From contig CM040100.1 of the NCBI GenBank assembly GCA_022496805.1, positions 20,985,009 to 21,049,008 of the forward strand: a stretch of 64,000 bases of DNA. The letters are read 5' to 3'. Shown here one piece after another: positions 46,961 to 58,659 of this stretch. A model generated the notes under the pieces. The model saw nothing but the letters and a program-made list of their open reading frames with translations. It searched no databases and was not told the origin of the DNA. A program made the translations under genes and the position numbers. The stretch comes from Pohlia nutans. Its lineage: Eukaryota > Streptophyta > Bryopsida > Bryales > Mniaceae. Every line of letters starts with the position of its first letter. The first letter of the stretch is position 1.

Positions 46961-47538
46961 TTAACCCCTAAATGTCACAACATCCAAAAACTAGACGACT
47001 AACAGATTCAAACCCTTATCACGTTCTCATCAATGCTTGAATGAAAGTCATCCAAATTTTTGGAGATTCTTCACCAAGTTGTTGTCTTATCTAACAGTTG
47101 GATTTAGTCATACTTCATTATATATTTTCTAAAATTACAAATGTAGAAGTATGTCAAGTCGTTGACCAAGCCAAAATTGCATTGATTGTAGTTCAAAACT
47201 GGCCTTGCAAAAATGAGGTCATAGATTTAAGAAACACAAAAATTTCAAAGAATCACCACGTTTAAAAGTATCTCATTTCCAATTCATTTCAACAAATTTT
47301 ACTTAAAAAATATTAAAATTTTGTTTGTAATCGAATTTAGAAGGAATTTTTAATTTTAACTTTCAAATTTTATAATTAAATATTGGTGATAGTATTAGTG
47401 AATCAGATGGAATCTAAAATTCAAAATCTAGAACTTTCATTTGTATATCAATTCCAATATATTCTTTTAAATAGTACTTTATGATGATTTTTCTCAAATT
47501 GTCAATTCCAGGGACACCCTGGTAGGTTTAGGGGTCAA
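46961..47538. mobile_element. TTAA-type MITE, family H (H2)
   Basis: TTAACCCCTAAATGTCACAAC to GTAGGTTTAGGGGTCAA, inverted relative to H1 with a closely matching interior. Confidence 0.83.
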
Positions 47539-47912
47539 TATTGTCTGCTCTAGAATCCTCATAAAATCCTCAATCCTCATGAAATCCATGAGAAAAAGTC
47601 TGTTTACCATATAATGCATGCATCGAGTATTGTGTAACTATCAACCGATGATATTTTCTCCTTTTTTGAGAGACGTGGAAGCATGACAAAGTGGACTGAA
47701 AGATAACAAAAACTTGTTTCACTCTATTGAACACATTGTTAAAAACCGGTAATTTGAAAATCTTTGTGTCATTTGTTGTCTTAGGTAATCATCACACTTC
47801 AAACAAATTGGTTGAAGAATGAGTTTTCACAATACTTTGGAGAATATGAACTCAAACATGAAAAAAAAAAACCTCGAAATGGTGAAAAAAAATTGACTAC
47901 GAGGGAGAAGAT

Positions 47913-48455
47913 ACTAAGAGACCATTTTTTGGTCGATGTCCGTTTTTATCGGCCGCCCAGAACAGAAAAATAAATTATTGAAAAAATAAGAAAATGTTTT
48001 AAAATACTAAATCAAGTCTACTTTCCAAAGCAATTTGAATTATTTCAATCCAAGTTAAATTCCACCCGAGAGAATTTTTCAAAGTGGATCACCTCAACAT
48101 TGTCTTAGTGTTATATACCCGGTTATATAATTTTTTATTTGGAGAAAGTAATGATGTTCACTCCACCATTTCTTTTGATTTTTTGAAGTTTACAATAGAT
48201 AAACCAATTTTAACTAAGCATGCTAAACTTTAAACTCTAAAAGTGAAAATTATAATTTATACAGATTTTCAAAGGTTAATGCTTATAAATTCATTAAAAA
48301 AATATCTAAAGTTCTTTTGGAAGCTTGATTATATGGGTAATTTGTAGAGATAATGCCCTACATTTTGTCTGTTGAACCAAACTTCATCAAACATATGGAA
48401 GGTACATATTATAACACATATGTGTTTTGTCCAATATCCCTTGCGCTTTTGATAG
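47913..48455. mobile_element. Family C element (C4), ends eroded
   Basis: Matches the complement of C2 from GACCATTTTTTGGTCG to CCAATATCCCTTGCGCTTTT, but neither end keeps TTAACCC. An older copy. Confidence 0.7.
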
Positions 48456-49553
48456 TAAAACTTGATCAAGAATTATTTACATTATTTTGATATTGAAGTT
48501 GTAGACTTTAGATGCATTGAATGATGCGCATCTCATGTGCAAATATTCTAGTGGAGAATATTTATTGCTATGCTACTGTAGCTTACAAGCAGCTTGGGTA
48601 GCTTTCTGCTTAATAATTAATTAAAATGCAAAAAACAATTAGGCAACGTGAAAATACATATATTAAAATTGGGCAATAACATATTAAAAATATTTAAAAC
48701 CGCTGGCCTTTTAAACAATTAATTTGATTTTTTGGGCAAACCAGGTCAGTAATTTCCCAAAATTTTAGGCAGTCTTTTAATTATTTATTTTCTAACCAAG
48801 CTGCTTGGAAGCTCCGATATTATGATCATGGATGAATTAAAAAAATCATCATTTTTAGAGAATAATATTGATGCGACACATAACTTTTGGTTTCTATCCA
48901 TTATTAGAAAAGTCTATGGATTTATTTTTATTTTATTTTTGAATTCTTTGAATGAAATCTTTTAATCCTTAAAGTCACTTTTGGTTTTGTTTGTTGCTGG
49001 AGAGAGACAAATTATATGGAAATTTTTGTCATGCCTGCAAGTAGACTTAGGGATGGAGCGATATTGCGTCGAAACCACTATAAACCGCAGGCTCCGAACT
49101 TATAAGTAGGACCAATGGGAAAGCCTATCTACACAACAACTATAAATTGTTGGTTTGATTGTTCACTATGCTGAAACCGGAAGTTGCAGACCACGTTTAT
49201 TAGAGGTGCTCTAAAGTAACTTTCAATCCAAATCTTTGTGTTCACCCTACAAAGTATAGTTTCATCTATTCTTCAATTTTTTCAAGTGACCTAATCACAC
49301 TCTCTACATGGGCATGGTTTATAGTTAATGAACCAATCACAATTGTCACTTATTTAGAATAAATGACAAGGTTCCATTACAAGTGCAATCAAGTACAAGA
49401 ATCTACCTAAATCTAGTTTTCAAAGGTGGTTTGAAAGACTGAGCACACTCTCTAAATGTGACGTGTCTACTTGCCTTCTAAACTATTTTAGGATACTTTT
49501 TGTCAAAATATTAGGTATCAAATAGTTTGCAGGGTTGGATTGAGGATGCCCGA
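48456..49553. other. Intergenic stretch with a weak family U relative
   Basis: TACTGTAGCTTACAAGCAGCTTGG (48574) and CCAAGCTGCTTGGAAGCTCCG (48796) form an imperfect inverted pair like the U1 ends. The rest shows no gene. Confidence 0.45.
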
Positions 49554-49707
49554 AGAGCATCTCCACCAACACTCTATATAGTTCTTTGGCTTTGGAAAAA
49601 TGGATGTGTATGGGTTGGTCAACAATTTATTTGGAGGGAGACACCAAATAGTGTAACCAAGTTTAAGGCCCTCAAAACCACTCAAAAATATTGTATCTTC
49701 TCATTTT

Positions 49708-49919
49708 AATCCATTAGAAGAATTTTGACGGCTAGAAAAGGCTGTGAGTTGGTGCTGAATTTGCATGTAAAAAAAATAAAAAAATAAAAAAATAAAAAAG
49801 TAAAAAAGGTTAGATCTAACGTGGCCGAAATTCCATTTTTTTATTTTTTATTTTTTTGCATGCATGCAAGTGCTGCACCAACTCAAAGCCCTTTCTAGCC
49901 CTCAAAATTCTTCTAATGC
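49708..49919. repeat. Long hairpin, arms about 85 bp
   Basis: CATTAGAAGAATTTTGA...GTTGGTGC on the left and GCACCAACTC...TCAAAATTCTTCTAATG on the right, with an A-rich (AAAAAAT)n strand facing a T-rich one near the centre. Confidence 0.85.
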
Positions 49920-50490
49920 CTAAACGTCCTCACCCTTCTCCAAATTGGGCAGTTTTGCAAAATGCATTATAAAATGCAACTAAGAGGGATATTTTGAACT
50001 TGATGAATGAATAAAAGTTGCACATTATGAATATTAGATTCTATCCATATAGTAAGATTTGCAATTGCTATCGCCAATATTTTCTATAAAACTTGAAACT
50101 TAAAATTCAAAATTCTTTTGTAATTTGATTACAAATAAGATATTGACAATTTGTGGATGAAATTTGTTGTAATGGGTTGAAATGTAATACTCTAAGTGTA
50201 GTGATTTTTGAGATTTTTTGGTTGTTTAATTTTATGAGTTTATTTTTTCAAGAGCATATTTTCAATAACATCTTACAAATATTTGGTGAACATTCACTGC
50301 AACATGAAATGAGGCATAAATTTTTCAAAATTAATCCCCTTTCAAATTGGATCACACATACATAAAGCTAACTGCCCATAAAAAGTTTAGTGAATAATCA
50401 CACACTGCAAAAAGTACATGATGGATGAGAAAACAGAGTTTGCTTCTGTACACCAAGCAAAAAATGCCTGGTTGGGTAGTGACGGATTAA
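49914..50490. mobile_element. Family B element (B4), inverted
   Basis: CCTAAACGTCCTCACCCTTC to GGTTGGGTAGTGACGGATTAA. The left TTAA has decayed to CTAAT. Confidence 0.78.
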
Positions 50491-50618
50491 CTTGTGAGTG
50501 GCTTACTTACTATTTTCAAAGTCTAATCGAATGATGTTGGTGGGGAACTACATAGTATACCCTGTCATTTTTGAATGACCTTCGGAGTGCAATTCAGAGT
50601 TGTTGGTAGAGATGCTCT

Positions 50619-51388
50619 AAAAGCTTCTCCACCTGAACACTGACAAGACTTTAACACATGAACAAAGGGATGAAAAACAAGTATTTTAGGGTTCCTTTGG
50701 AGTGTGCTCGGAGAGAGCTCGGGCAAAATGGAAAATATAGAGAGCCTTTCAATTCCACGAAAAAACCTAAGTTTAGATGAATCTTTGTTTGGATAATGAT
50801 GTCATCTATATTTTTAGCTTCCACTCCACACGTGGTTACTTGTGAGTGGTTCATTATGTTGCGAGCATAAAGTTCTTTAGCCCTTGTAAGTTGTACCTTG
50901 GAATAAGAATCGTTGCATGAAAATCGATGTAGCGGATTCATGATTATTGGACATGCCACGTAATTCTTTACCTAAAGAATGATGTTGGAGAATTGGAAGT
51001 CCCCACTATGTGGCAACAATCCAGCCTCAAGAATCACATGTTTGAATAATTTATCTTTCATGCAATGAGAGCAAAAGGGTGAACCTTTGCAAGGGCTAAA
51101 AAAAACCTTATGGGGGGGTGGGAGTGCAATTTTAAAGGCCATTGATGTCCCGGTGAAGATGCTGTAAGCCTGAATTAGAGAAACTAGGGAGTCGGTGGGA
51201 GAAGCCAAAACAAGAAAATTCCATGAAAGAAGTGCCGTGATTTGGAGATGGCGGTGTCTTGGAATTGGCTTGACCCCAACTGCCCAAGCCAGACTACCGG
51301 TAGTGCAGCCACGCAGTTCAGCTGTGCACTGCTCTTTCGCTTTAGTTATAACTAAGAGCATCTCCACCCTGCCCACTGGGCTCAAAAT
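50619..51388. other. Intergenic stretch, unassigned minus-strand frames
   Basis: Minus-strand frames of 102 codons (50959-50651) and 137 codons (51385-50972) exist. Neither shows a family motif I can name, and composition does not separate them from chance. Confidence 0.4.
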
Positions 51389-51395
51389 TTAACCC

Positions 51396-52130
51396 TTAAC
51401 CCCTAAACGCCGCCGAGACTAAAAATTGGCTTATGAATGAAGCTGATTGTTCGATTCCAACTTCTACATGGATGATTTCCATCCAATTCTTTATGTGAAG
51501 GACTTTGCTTGGTCATGCCACCCCTTCAAGTTAAATTCAAATCATTCAAGCTATTTCTAGATTTTACATGGGGTCCCAACTACAAAAAGAGTCGTAAAAA
51601 CGGTTCACTGTGTAGTGTGTTTTGAATTTTTTTGCTTATTCTACTTAAACTAAATTTAGGCCATGAAAATGAGTTCCATTGCATTTGAGCTTGATTAACA
51701 AAATGAAGCTTGTCAAGTCTAGTTTCTACTCCACTTTGAATTTTTGGAAAAAATTGAAAACTGAGTGTTTTATTGTAATTACAAGTTCGGTAGGTATCAC
51801 CAAGGTGTAGCAAAATTTTCTAAATTTAAATACACGGAAGATTTTCATTAACTAAAATTTTCTTCATTGTAATTTACACCTAAGGTAAAAAAATTGGAAT
51901 TTTCTAGTACATTTTGTAATTGATATAGATTTTCTTTACAATCACTTCATAAAATCATAGTAATTTCAAATTTTCACCAAAATTTATGAAAAATTCATGA
52001 TTTGTAGTAGACATGTGACTTCATTTACTAAAAATATAAATTTGAATTCTTGTATTATTTTTAGTAGCAAAATTGAATGTGAGAGATAAAGCATGATTCC
52101 ATGGTCATAGGCCCAACCTTTAGGGGTTAA
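51396..52130. mobile_element. TTAA-type element, family L (L1), nested in A3
   Basis: TTAACCCCTAAACGCCGCCG to CAACCTTTAGGGGTTAA, 735 bp. It lies exactly in the internal TTAA of A3's terminal motif, with TTAA on both sides. Confidence 0.83.
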
Positions 52131-52357
52131 ACGTCAAGAGGGTCCTTGGAGGGCAGCCCAAAGAGCATCTCCCAAAAGTCTACATCAGTTATAAAAATAA
52201 AAAAAACAGATTGCTAGTCTGCCATTGGCTGGTGGTCGACATTTTTTCTCTTTTATTTTTAAATAAAATACTTTGTCCCTCTTCATAGTTGTTGCATGTT
52301 CAAAGCTTCCTCCTTCTCCTTATTCCTTCATTTGATTGTGGATTGTTCCACAGTTGT

Positions 52358-52934
52358 TTAACCCCTAACTGCCCAACCATGCATATTTTGCATGATGTAC
52401 AAATTTCATCCGTAGTTTCTCATCCGTCATGCACTTTTTGTAGTGTGATTTTTTTACTGAATTTTTTATGGGAAGTTAGCTTCATGTATGTGTGATCTGA
52501 TCAAAAAGGAAACAATTTGTGAAAAAATTATGCCTCATTTCGTGTTGTAGTGTTTCACCCAAAATTTTGAAGATTTTAGTCTAAAAGTGTCCTTGAAAAA
52601 ATAAACTCATAAAATCAAGCATCTAAAAAATCTCCAAAAATCACTACACCTAGAGCACTACATTATAACCCATCACAACAAATTTCATCCACAGACTGTC
52701 AATGTCTTATTCGTAATTGAATTACAAAATAATTTTTTATTTTATGTTTCAAAATTTATAGAAAAATATCAGTGATAGCAATCATAGATCTAATCGTATG
52801 GATAGAATCTAAAATTCAAAATGTATAACTTTTATTCATTCATCAAGTTCCAAATATTCATGTTAGTTGCATTTTATAATGCATCTTTGCAAAACTGCCC
52901 ATACTGGACATAGGTGAAGATGTTTAGGGGTTAA
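52358..52934. mobile_element. TTAA-type MITE, family B (B5), nested in A3
   Basis: TTAACCCCTAACTGCCCAAC to GAAGATGTTTAGGGGTTAA; the interior is that of B1 with more substitutions. Confidence 0.85.
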
Positions 52935-53045
52935 TTTAAGCATATTTGTTAAATTTAGCCTTGTTTATTCATCACCTTTCCAAAGGACCAATCCATTTCA
53001 ATTTTGGTTCAGAAAATCCATTTTTTTCTTCATTATTTATAGTAT

Positions 53046-53650
53046 AGTAGTCCAATTTTAATGAAATGTGTGTTAAAATCTCAAATAAGAAAATCGATAA
53101 TTTTTTATGAAAAGTGATAAGTGACATGTTTTTGATTGGTTGGTAGCCCTAAAAGGAATGTAACCATTGACATTAGTAGAGCCTATGATAGAATGATTTA
53201 AAATAGAAGCCATTGTAGCTGGTCATTGCAAATCCTACTTCTTGAACAAAAGACATCACAGTTCTTCTACCAAAGCAAATAGTGGCTTTCGTATCGTCGC
53301 CACAATTATCAATGTAAGACAAAGTGTAGTTTTTTACAATATAACTATTACTTGCCTCCATAGCATAATAAATTAATGGGAGTCAAAACCCTTTTGTAAT
53401 GGGACCATAATCTAATTACAATTAGAAACTAAGTTTACTTGGCAATGACACGGTAAACCAATAGTCCCAAAATTCATGGAATATATATGGCATTCCTTCA
53501 TTACTTAGAAAAGTGGATCTAAGTGAAGATTCTATTTCAATTCAGTTTTCAAAAAGGTGCTCCATTCCACTGCTCTATTATGCTATGTCTATGCTATGAA
53601 ATAAAAAAATTATTTATTGAATTAAATATTCAAGAAGGAAAAATCAAAAT
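53046..53650. other. Intergenic stretch with no gene seen
   Basis: A 62-codon minus-strand frame (53361-53173) is present but unremarkable. Confidence 0.45.
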
Positions 53651-54376
53651 CTTTGAACTGGGAGAGATATTTTTAACTTGCTCTGTATGAATAAAAGTTG
53701 TACATTATGAATAGAATCTAGTTGATTACAAATAAGATATTGACAATCTATGGATGAAATTTGTTGTAATGGGTTGAAATCCCAGGGGCTATAATGTACT
53801 AAACATGTACGAGTATACGTGAGTGCACAAAAGGGGTATTAATTTGAACACTGCCGTATTACATATACATACAATAAACACATTTAGAACTAAAAATATT
53901 CACGTATACTTACATTTAACATATATTTAAAACAAAATATATCTGTATACAAAGGTATTTAGACATATAACCTCTTGTATACAAGGGGATTTTTAGAAGA
54001 GGTCATGAATGCACGTGATTCTCAAACATAATGTAGAGTGCACCCCCCGGGGTTGAAATGTAATACTCTAATTGTAGTGATTTTTGGAGATTTTTTGGTT
54101 GCTTAATTTTATGAGTTGACTTTTTCAAGTGCACTTTTAAACTATTTTGAACTAAGATCTTAGAAATATTTGGTGAATCACTGCAACATGAAATGAGGCA
54201 TAAAATTTTCACAAATCATCCCCTTTCTAATTGGTTCATACATGCTTCATGAAGCTAACTTCCCATAAAATCTATAGTAAAAAACTCCCAGTGCAAAAAG
54301 TGCATAATGGATGATAAAACATGGATGAAATTTGTACATCGTCCAAAAAATGGATGTCTACGTAGTTAAGGGTTAA
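53650..54376. mobile_element. Family B element (B6), inverted, with nested M3
   Basis: The right end ATGTCTACGTAGTTAAGGGTTAA and interior match the complement of B1; the left end is lost. M3 splits it at GGTTGAAAT. Confidence 0.75.
53781..54050. mobile_element. Mutator-like MITE, family M (M3), nested in B6
   Basis: 270 bp, inverted relative to M1, flanked by the perfect 9 bp repeat GGTTGAAAT (53772-53780, 54051-54059). The uninterrupted B copies have this word once, which proves the target duplication. Confidence 0.9.
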
Positions 54377-54955
54377 AACAAACACCAGTTATATATAAGT
54401 TTAGAGGTTGGAATTTAAATACTGATTACCTTGTTACATTATGATTAACAAAAAGTACAAAAAGTACAAGAGGGGTTATTAAACCTCTCTTGCAAAACAA
54501 TCAAAAGCAAATGAGAACATAATTGTCTTTCAAAAAAATAATTAAAAATATTCAATCAAATGCCTAGATTATCAAATTAAGTATTTTGGAAGGTATGTCA
54601 CCCTTCTTTTATTATGTTTATAATTTTGTTAGTAACTCCAAAAAAGTGAAGTTGGTGAATTGATTTAAGAATGTAAAGCATTAACACTACTTTGTCTTCA
54701 TCCTAAGACCTCTCATAATCATCTTAAAAATTATATTGAGGCTTGGTTGAAGGTCGTGGTAACAGAGCTAATTATGATTGTCGATTTCACCAATCACTAC
54801 TATTGCATTTTCCTCCTTCAACTAAAATGTAGGAAGTTGTAATCTTTTTGCAGGTGAAGGCTTCATTTAGCTTTTATACCTTTTACTAATCTTATAGCAA
54901 TCAATTTGATTAGTAAAATGAGTTTAACATTGAACACATCAATATCCACACTTAG
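54377..54955. other. Intergenic stretch with no gene seen
   Basis: No coding frame, RNA gene or inverted terminal repeat supported. Confidence 0.45.
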
Positions 54956-55316
54956 GGCTGCTTCACACTATGGTCGTCCTAGTCGAGAGGCCGTGGGATT
55001 GAGTGGCCAAACTTTGTTGAGAGTTCAAAGAAATGGACTGAAAATAGGCAATAAAATATAGTTTTCATTTTTTATGAAAAGAAATCAACGGCCTGTCGAT
55101 CACAGTTTGGGTTTCCATTCCCGTCCGACCCAAACTTTCTTTCGAGAGGCCGTTGTTTTGGTCGAAAAGTGTTGCCATGTAGGCATTTTGGAAGGCGACG
55201 GCCTTTGGACTCTAGCCTCTAGTGTGAAGGGTCAAGAGGCCGAATTCTTGATTTCTTGCAATCCGATTGGTGGAAATCGACGGCCTCTTGACCTTCGGCC
55301 ATAGAGTGAAGCGGTT
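54956..55316. mobile_element. Inverted-repeat element with CTTAG target repeat
   Basis: GGCTGCTTCACACTATGG on the left, CCATAGAGTGAAGCGGTT on the right, CTTAG directly repeated outside (54951-54955, 55317-55321). The interior has many AGGCCG/CGGCCT words (TCGAGAGGCCGT, TCGACGGCCTCTTG). 361 bp. Confidence 0.7.
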
Positions 55317-55502
55317 CTTAGAGCATGCCCAACAGTTGCTCATTGTGCACCAAGTTCACATGCAAGATCATGGTGTGTGAGAAATGAAAACTTCCCTAGC
55401 AACAACCACCAAGTGTGCTTGGAATAGAGTGCATCAACCAGTTACATACTACTACTTTTGTCACTACATGGAACAAATCATAATGGCAAAGAATAACATT
55501 AG

Positions 55503-55864
55503 AAGAGAAATCCAAGGGGCTTTTTCGATTTTTGGACAAGAATCTAAATTTTTATTGGAATTATTTTTTAAATTAAAATATTAATAAAATGAAATAAAAT
55601 ATTATTAAAAAATAAAAATGTTTAAAAATGTTTAAAACAATTTTTATAATTAAAAATATATTAAAAAACTCATTAAGAAATTCATTAAAAAAATTAATTT
55701 TAATTTTTAATATTTTAGTATCTAGTCTGACGTGGTCGAAATAATGTCATGTCAAATTTAAGCTTTTTAAATATATTATTATTATTATTATTATTATTTT
55801 AAATTAAAATTTTGGAATAGTAACTTGAAGCCTCCTAGAGGGTTCAATTTTTTTGTAATGATTT
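55503..55864. mobile_element. Family R element (R3)
   Basis: TCCAAGGGGCTTTTTCGATT to CCTCCTAGAGGGTTCAATTT and TTGTAATGAT. Same ends as R1 and R2. Confidence 0.65.
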
Positions 55865-55870
55865 ACTAAA

Positions 55871-55937
55871 CTTGACCCTTAAACGTCAAGAGGGCCTGGG
55901 CGGGGCAACTCGGAAGGCATCTAAATTTGAGGAGGAG

Positions 55938-55992
<55 letters not shown>

Positions 55993-56273
55993 AAAAAAAT
56001 GCAAAAACAACTCTGCTCGGCAGCACTGTGGCACTGTAGCACTGCTGAACCTCAGCTGCCCCAACCTCAAAACCTGTTCAATTTGATAACTTTGATTGCT
56101 TACCAACAATTCCACAATCTCTCAAATGAGGCGCAAATTTGGAATCTAGATTGCTTTTTTAGTAGCTTTCCAACGCGCCAATCCTCGCTTGATTTGGTTG
56201 AGAGAAACTACTTTTTTCTCAAATATTCCTTTCTGAAAAGGCCCGTGGGGCTTTTTTGACGTTTAAGGGTTAA
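55871..56273. mobile_element. Family A element (A4) with a 51-A tract
   Basis: CTTGACCCTTAAACGTCAAG to TTGACGTTTAAGGGTTAA. The A-run (55940-55990) sits where A1 and A2 have short A-rich stretches, so it is an expansion rather than a retrotransposition tail. Confidence 0.83.
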
Positions 56274-56812
56274 CTTCATAAAGTGTGAGCATGGTCTTGT
56301 CAGAGAATAGGACAAAATGCTTGATGTAAGAACCACCCCTCGCTATATTGACAATATTTGGTGTGCAAATATCAACCTCCACACCATAAGAGGTACTTTA
56401 TCATTCAGAAATAGGTTTCATGAGTGGAAAACAACTAGTGTTGGGCTTGCTCTTAGATCGCCATCATGTAAACATCCCCATTCAAAAGTGAAAGCCATCA
56501 TTGCGGAGTTCCATATGAAAAAAATTAGCATAAAGGAAAAGCAATCATCTCCCAAAGCTAGCATGGAATTAAAAGCATCATATTGATAAATGTAAAATAA
56601 AACAAAAAAAATGGGCCCTGAATTAACCATAATGACTTGAGTTTTCAAAGACTCGTCTGTTACTACTAACCACCAATCTTATGTTTCAATTTTAAGGCAA
56701 TTCAAGGTTTATCACTCATAATATTATTTCAACTTCAAAGCAGTTTTTGCACTTTTCATTAGTTGATTGGAAGAAGATTATAACTCAGAACTTTTCAATC
56801 TCTTCCTCTAAC
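56274..56812. other. Intergenic stretch, one unassigned open frame
   Basis: A plus-strand frame at 56317-56586 (89 codons) is open but has no motif I recognise. Nothing else seen. Confidence 0.4.
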
Positions 56813-57363
56813 AACACCCAATTCCCTAATTTTGCACTTGGCCAAGTGCACTCATTTCATGAGCAAACTTGGCTTTAAAAAAATTTGTTTGAAATTTTTT
56901 GTAAAAAACAGGGATTTTTGTCTTTCTACAATCTCTTCATTGTAAAGAAACAATTATTTATTTTATTTTTTATCCTTATCTTTATCTTATATCTTTATCT
57001 TTATCTTTTCTTTTTCTTTTATCTTGTTTTTTTTCGTTGTCGTCTTTCTTGTCTTCCTCTTGTCTTCCTTCTTCTTTTTCTTCTAGTCTTCCACTTGTCT
57101 TCCTTTTTTTTCTTCACCTTGCCATTTTTGGAGTTTAAATGATAATTTAAAAAAATAAAAAATCAGGGAGCAAGCTGAATCCAATGCAGGCCCTGAAATG
57201 AAAAATGAAAAAAAAAAATGAAAAAAAAATGAAATTAAACAATTGTTTCTTTATAGTGTAGGGGATTGTAGAAAGACAAAAATCTCTGTTTTTAAGAGAT
57301 TTTTTCAAACTATTTTTTTAATGCGCTTGGGGGCCAAGTGCAAAATTAGCGAATTGGGTGTTT
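56813..57363. mobile_element. Foldback element, family V
   Basis: Outer ends AACACCCAATTCCCTAATTT and AAATTAGCGAATTGGGTGTT. A second inner pair around TTTTTGTCTTTCTACAATC / GATTGTAGAAAGACAAAAA. The centre is low-complexity (TTTATCT)n and CTT-rich sequence. Confidence 0.78.
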
Positions 57364-57683
57364 AACGTTGAATGGAAATGAAACCAATATTGTGTCATGT
57401 GTCTTAAAAGTGATTTCCAACCAAATTTGTGCATCATTGCAAAGGTTCTTTTAGTTAAATGCGCATTCCAAGCAAACCTTGGTGACATGATATTTGTTTT
57501 ACATGCATATGTCACTAGTAGAAAGTTGTAGTTACTAATCCTGATTGGGGCAATTATATATGGATAGGGTGGACATGGTTGCACTCAATTTAATTTTTGG
57601 AGATATTTTTACAATGGTCATCTATGTTTGATGACGGGTTGGGTGGCACACGGAAACAAGCCTAAAGGCCCCTCTACCTTAAG

Positions 57684-57820
57684 ATTCATCAAAATAAGCG
57701 GCTAGTTGCGGAGTCTCTGCCTTAGTAGTTACCCTAGATTTACTTTTACGGCTTGTTTATATTGTTTAGCCATGTAACTCGAAACGTTATCGTAGTTTCT
57801 CCCTTGGTGGAGCAGAGATA
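57684..57820. repeat. Dispersed repeat W (W2)
   Basis: Complement of W1: GAGTCTCTGCC, ATTTACTTTTACGGCTTGTT, TTTCTCCCTTGGTGGAGCAG. Confidence 0.75.
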
Positions 57821-57904
57821 ATAAACCCTAAAGCAAAGAATAAAAGAAAAACTCTTATGTGAATTTATTTATAATGTAAGTCCGAAATGACCTTAAACTA
57901 CCTA

Positions 57905-58100
57905 GGTGATAGCCAGTAGGTGGGCTTCCCTTAAGAGTGCTTATTAGCACCAAAGAGGGCAGCGGTTCAATTCCGAACGGATGCACGTCGTAAGGGCTAA
58001 TACTTCCATGCTTGATAGGAACCCGGAGCATGACATGGAATGCTCTCGGGCCTCATGTTACGGTGGGGGCGTTGCTCTTATAATGAAATGATTAGGAGCT
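57905..58100 (+). repeat. tRNA-derived SINE-like sequence
   Basis: TAGCCAGTAGGTGGG resembles a pol III A-box; AGCGGTTCAATTCCGAAC about 55 nt downstream is a near-perfect B-box (GGTTCAANTCC type). The intervening part does not fold as an intact tRNA, and the downstream ATGACATGGAATGCTCTCGG tail is unrelated to tRNA. I read it as a SINE head or a tRNA relic, not a working tRNA. Confidence 0.55.
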
Positions 58101-58205
58101 TTGGGTCTAGTTCAGATATTGTAGGAAGAAAAATATAAAAAAATCACTTAGGGGGAATTCTGGAAATGTGCTCTCTTCATTCCCAGTGTGATGTTTGTAA
58201 TCTAT

Positions 58206-58565
58206 TAGAGTTATCCGTAAAGTCCCTCAAAAGTGGGTGAGTGGACCATGGTTTGAGTGAATAGTGACAGTAATCCTCAAAAAAGAACGTGTGTCGGGCA
58301 CTAAAAAAAAACTGTGGATGCAAACTTTGAAAGCACCAAAATCGGTGCTAAAAAACTTCTCACCCAAGTTCCTATTATTCACCTTCACACATGAAGAAAG
58401 TGATTGCTAGCCCCTTTTCTGGCAATAGATTCTCGCTATATATACCTAGACCGTCCCCGCTCACCCATTCTTTTGATTTCCTAGAATTTCTCTCAATAGT
58501 TTTCGTTTCTCCAAATTTTAGTCAAACTAAGGCCCACTCAACCCTTTAGTTTACAGATAACTCTA
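58206..58565. mobile_element. Family P element (P3)
   Basis: TAGAGTTATCCGTAAAGTCC to TTTACAGATAACTCTA. Same ends as P1 and P2, with an interior of its own. Confidence 0.72.
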
Positions 58566-58659
58566 TTGTTCTGCAATGGAAAACAAACACCCATTTGTTT
58601 CAAAAAACAAAAAATAAAATAAATATTTATAATATTATTGAAGTAGAAGTGAGTCATGA

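Larger units (their letters stand above)
49554..50618. mobile_element. Family O element (O2) holding a hairpin and a family B copy
   Basis: AGAGCATCTCCACCAACACTC on the left faces GAGTTGTTGGTAGAGATGCTCT on the right. Inside are the 212 bp foldback (49708-49919) and B4 (49914-50490). Confidence 0.65.
51389..53045. mobile_element. Family A element (A3) broken by L1 and B5
   Basis: Three pieces make one A copy: TTAACCC (51389-51395), then ACGTCAAGAGGGTCC onward (52131-52357), then about 52935-53045 (CTTTCCAAAGGACCAATCC, GGTTCAGAAAATCCATTTTT). L1 and B5 fill the breaks, each bounded by TTAA. The right terminus is not recognisable. Confidence 0.72.

Noticed and set aside
55940..55990. Poly-A as evidence of LINE/SINE retroposition
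   Set aside because: It is inside a TTAA-bounded inverted-repeat element at a position that is A-rich in all copies.
55921..56259. Poly-Lys/poly-Phe open frames
   Set aside because: Produced by the A51 tract inside MITE A4.
57905..57990. Functional tRNA gene
   Set aside because: A- and B-box words are present, but acceptor and anticodon stems do not pair convincingly.
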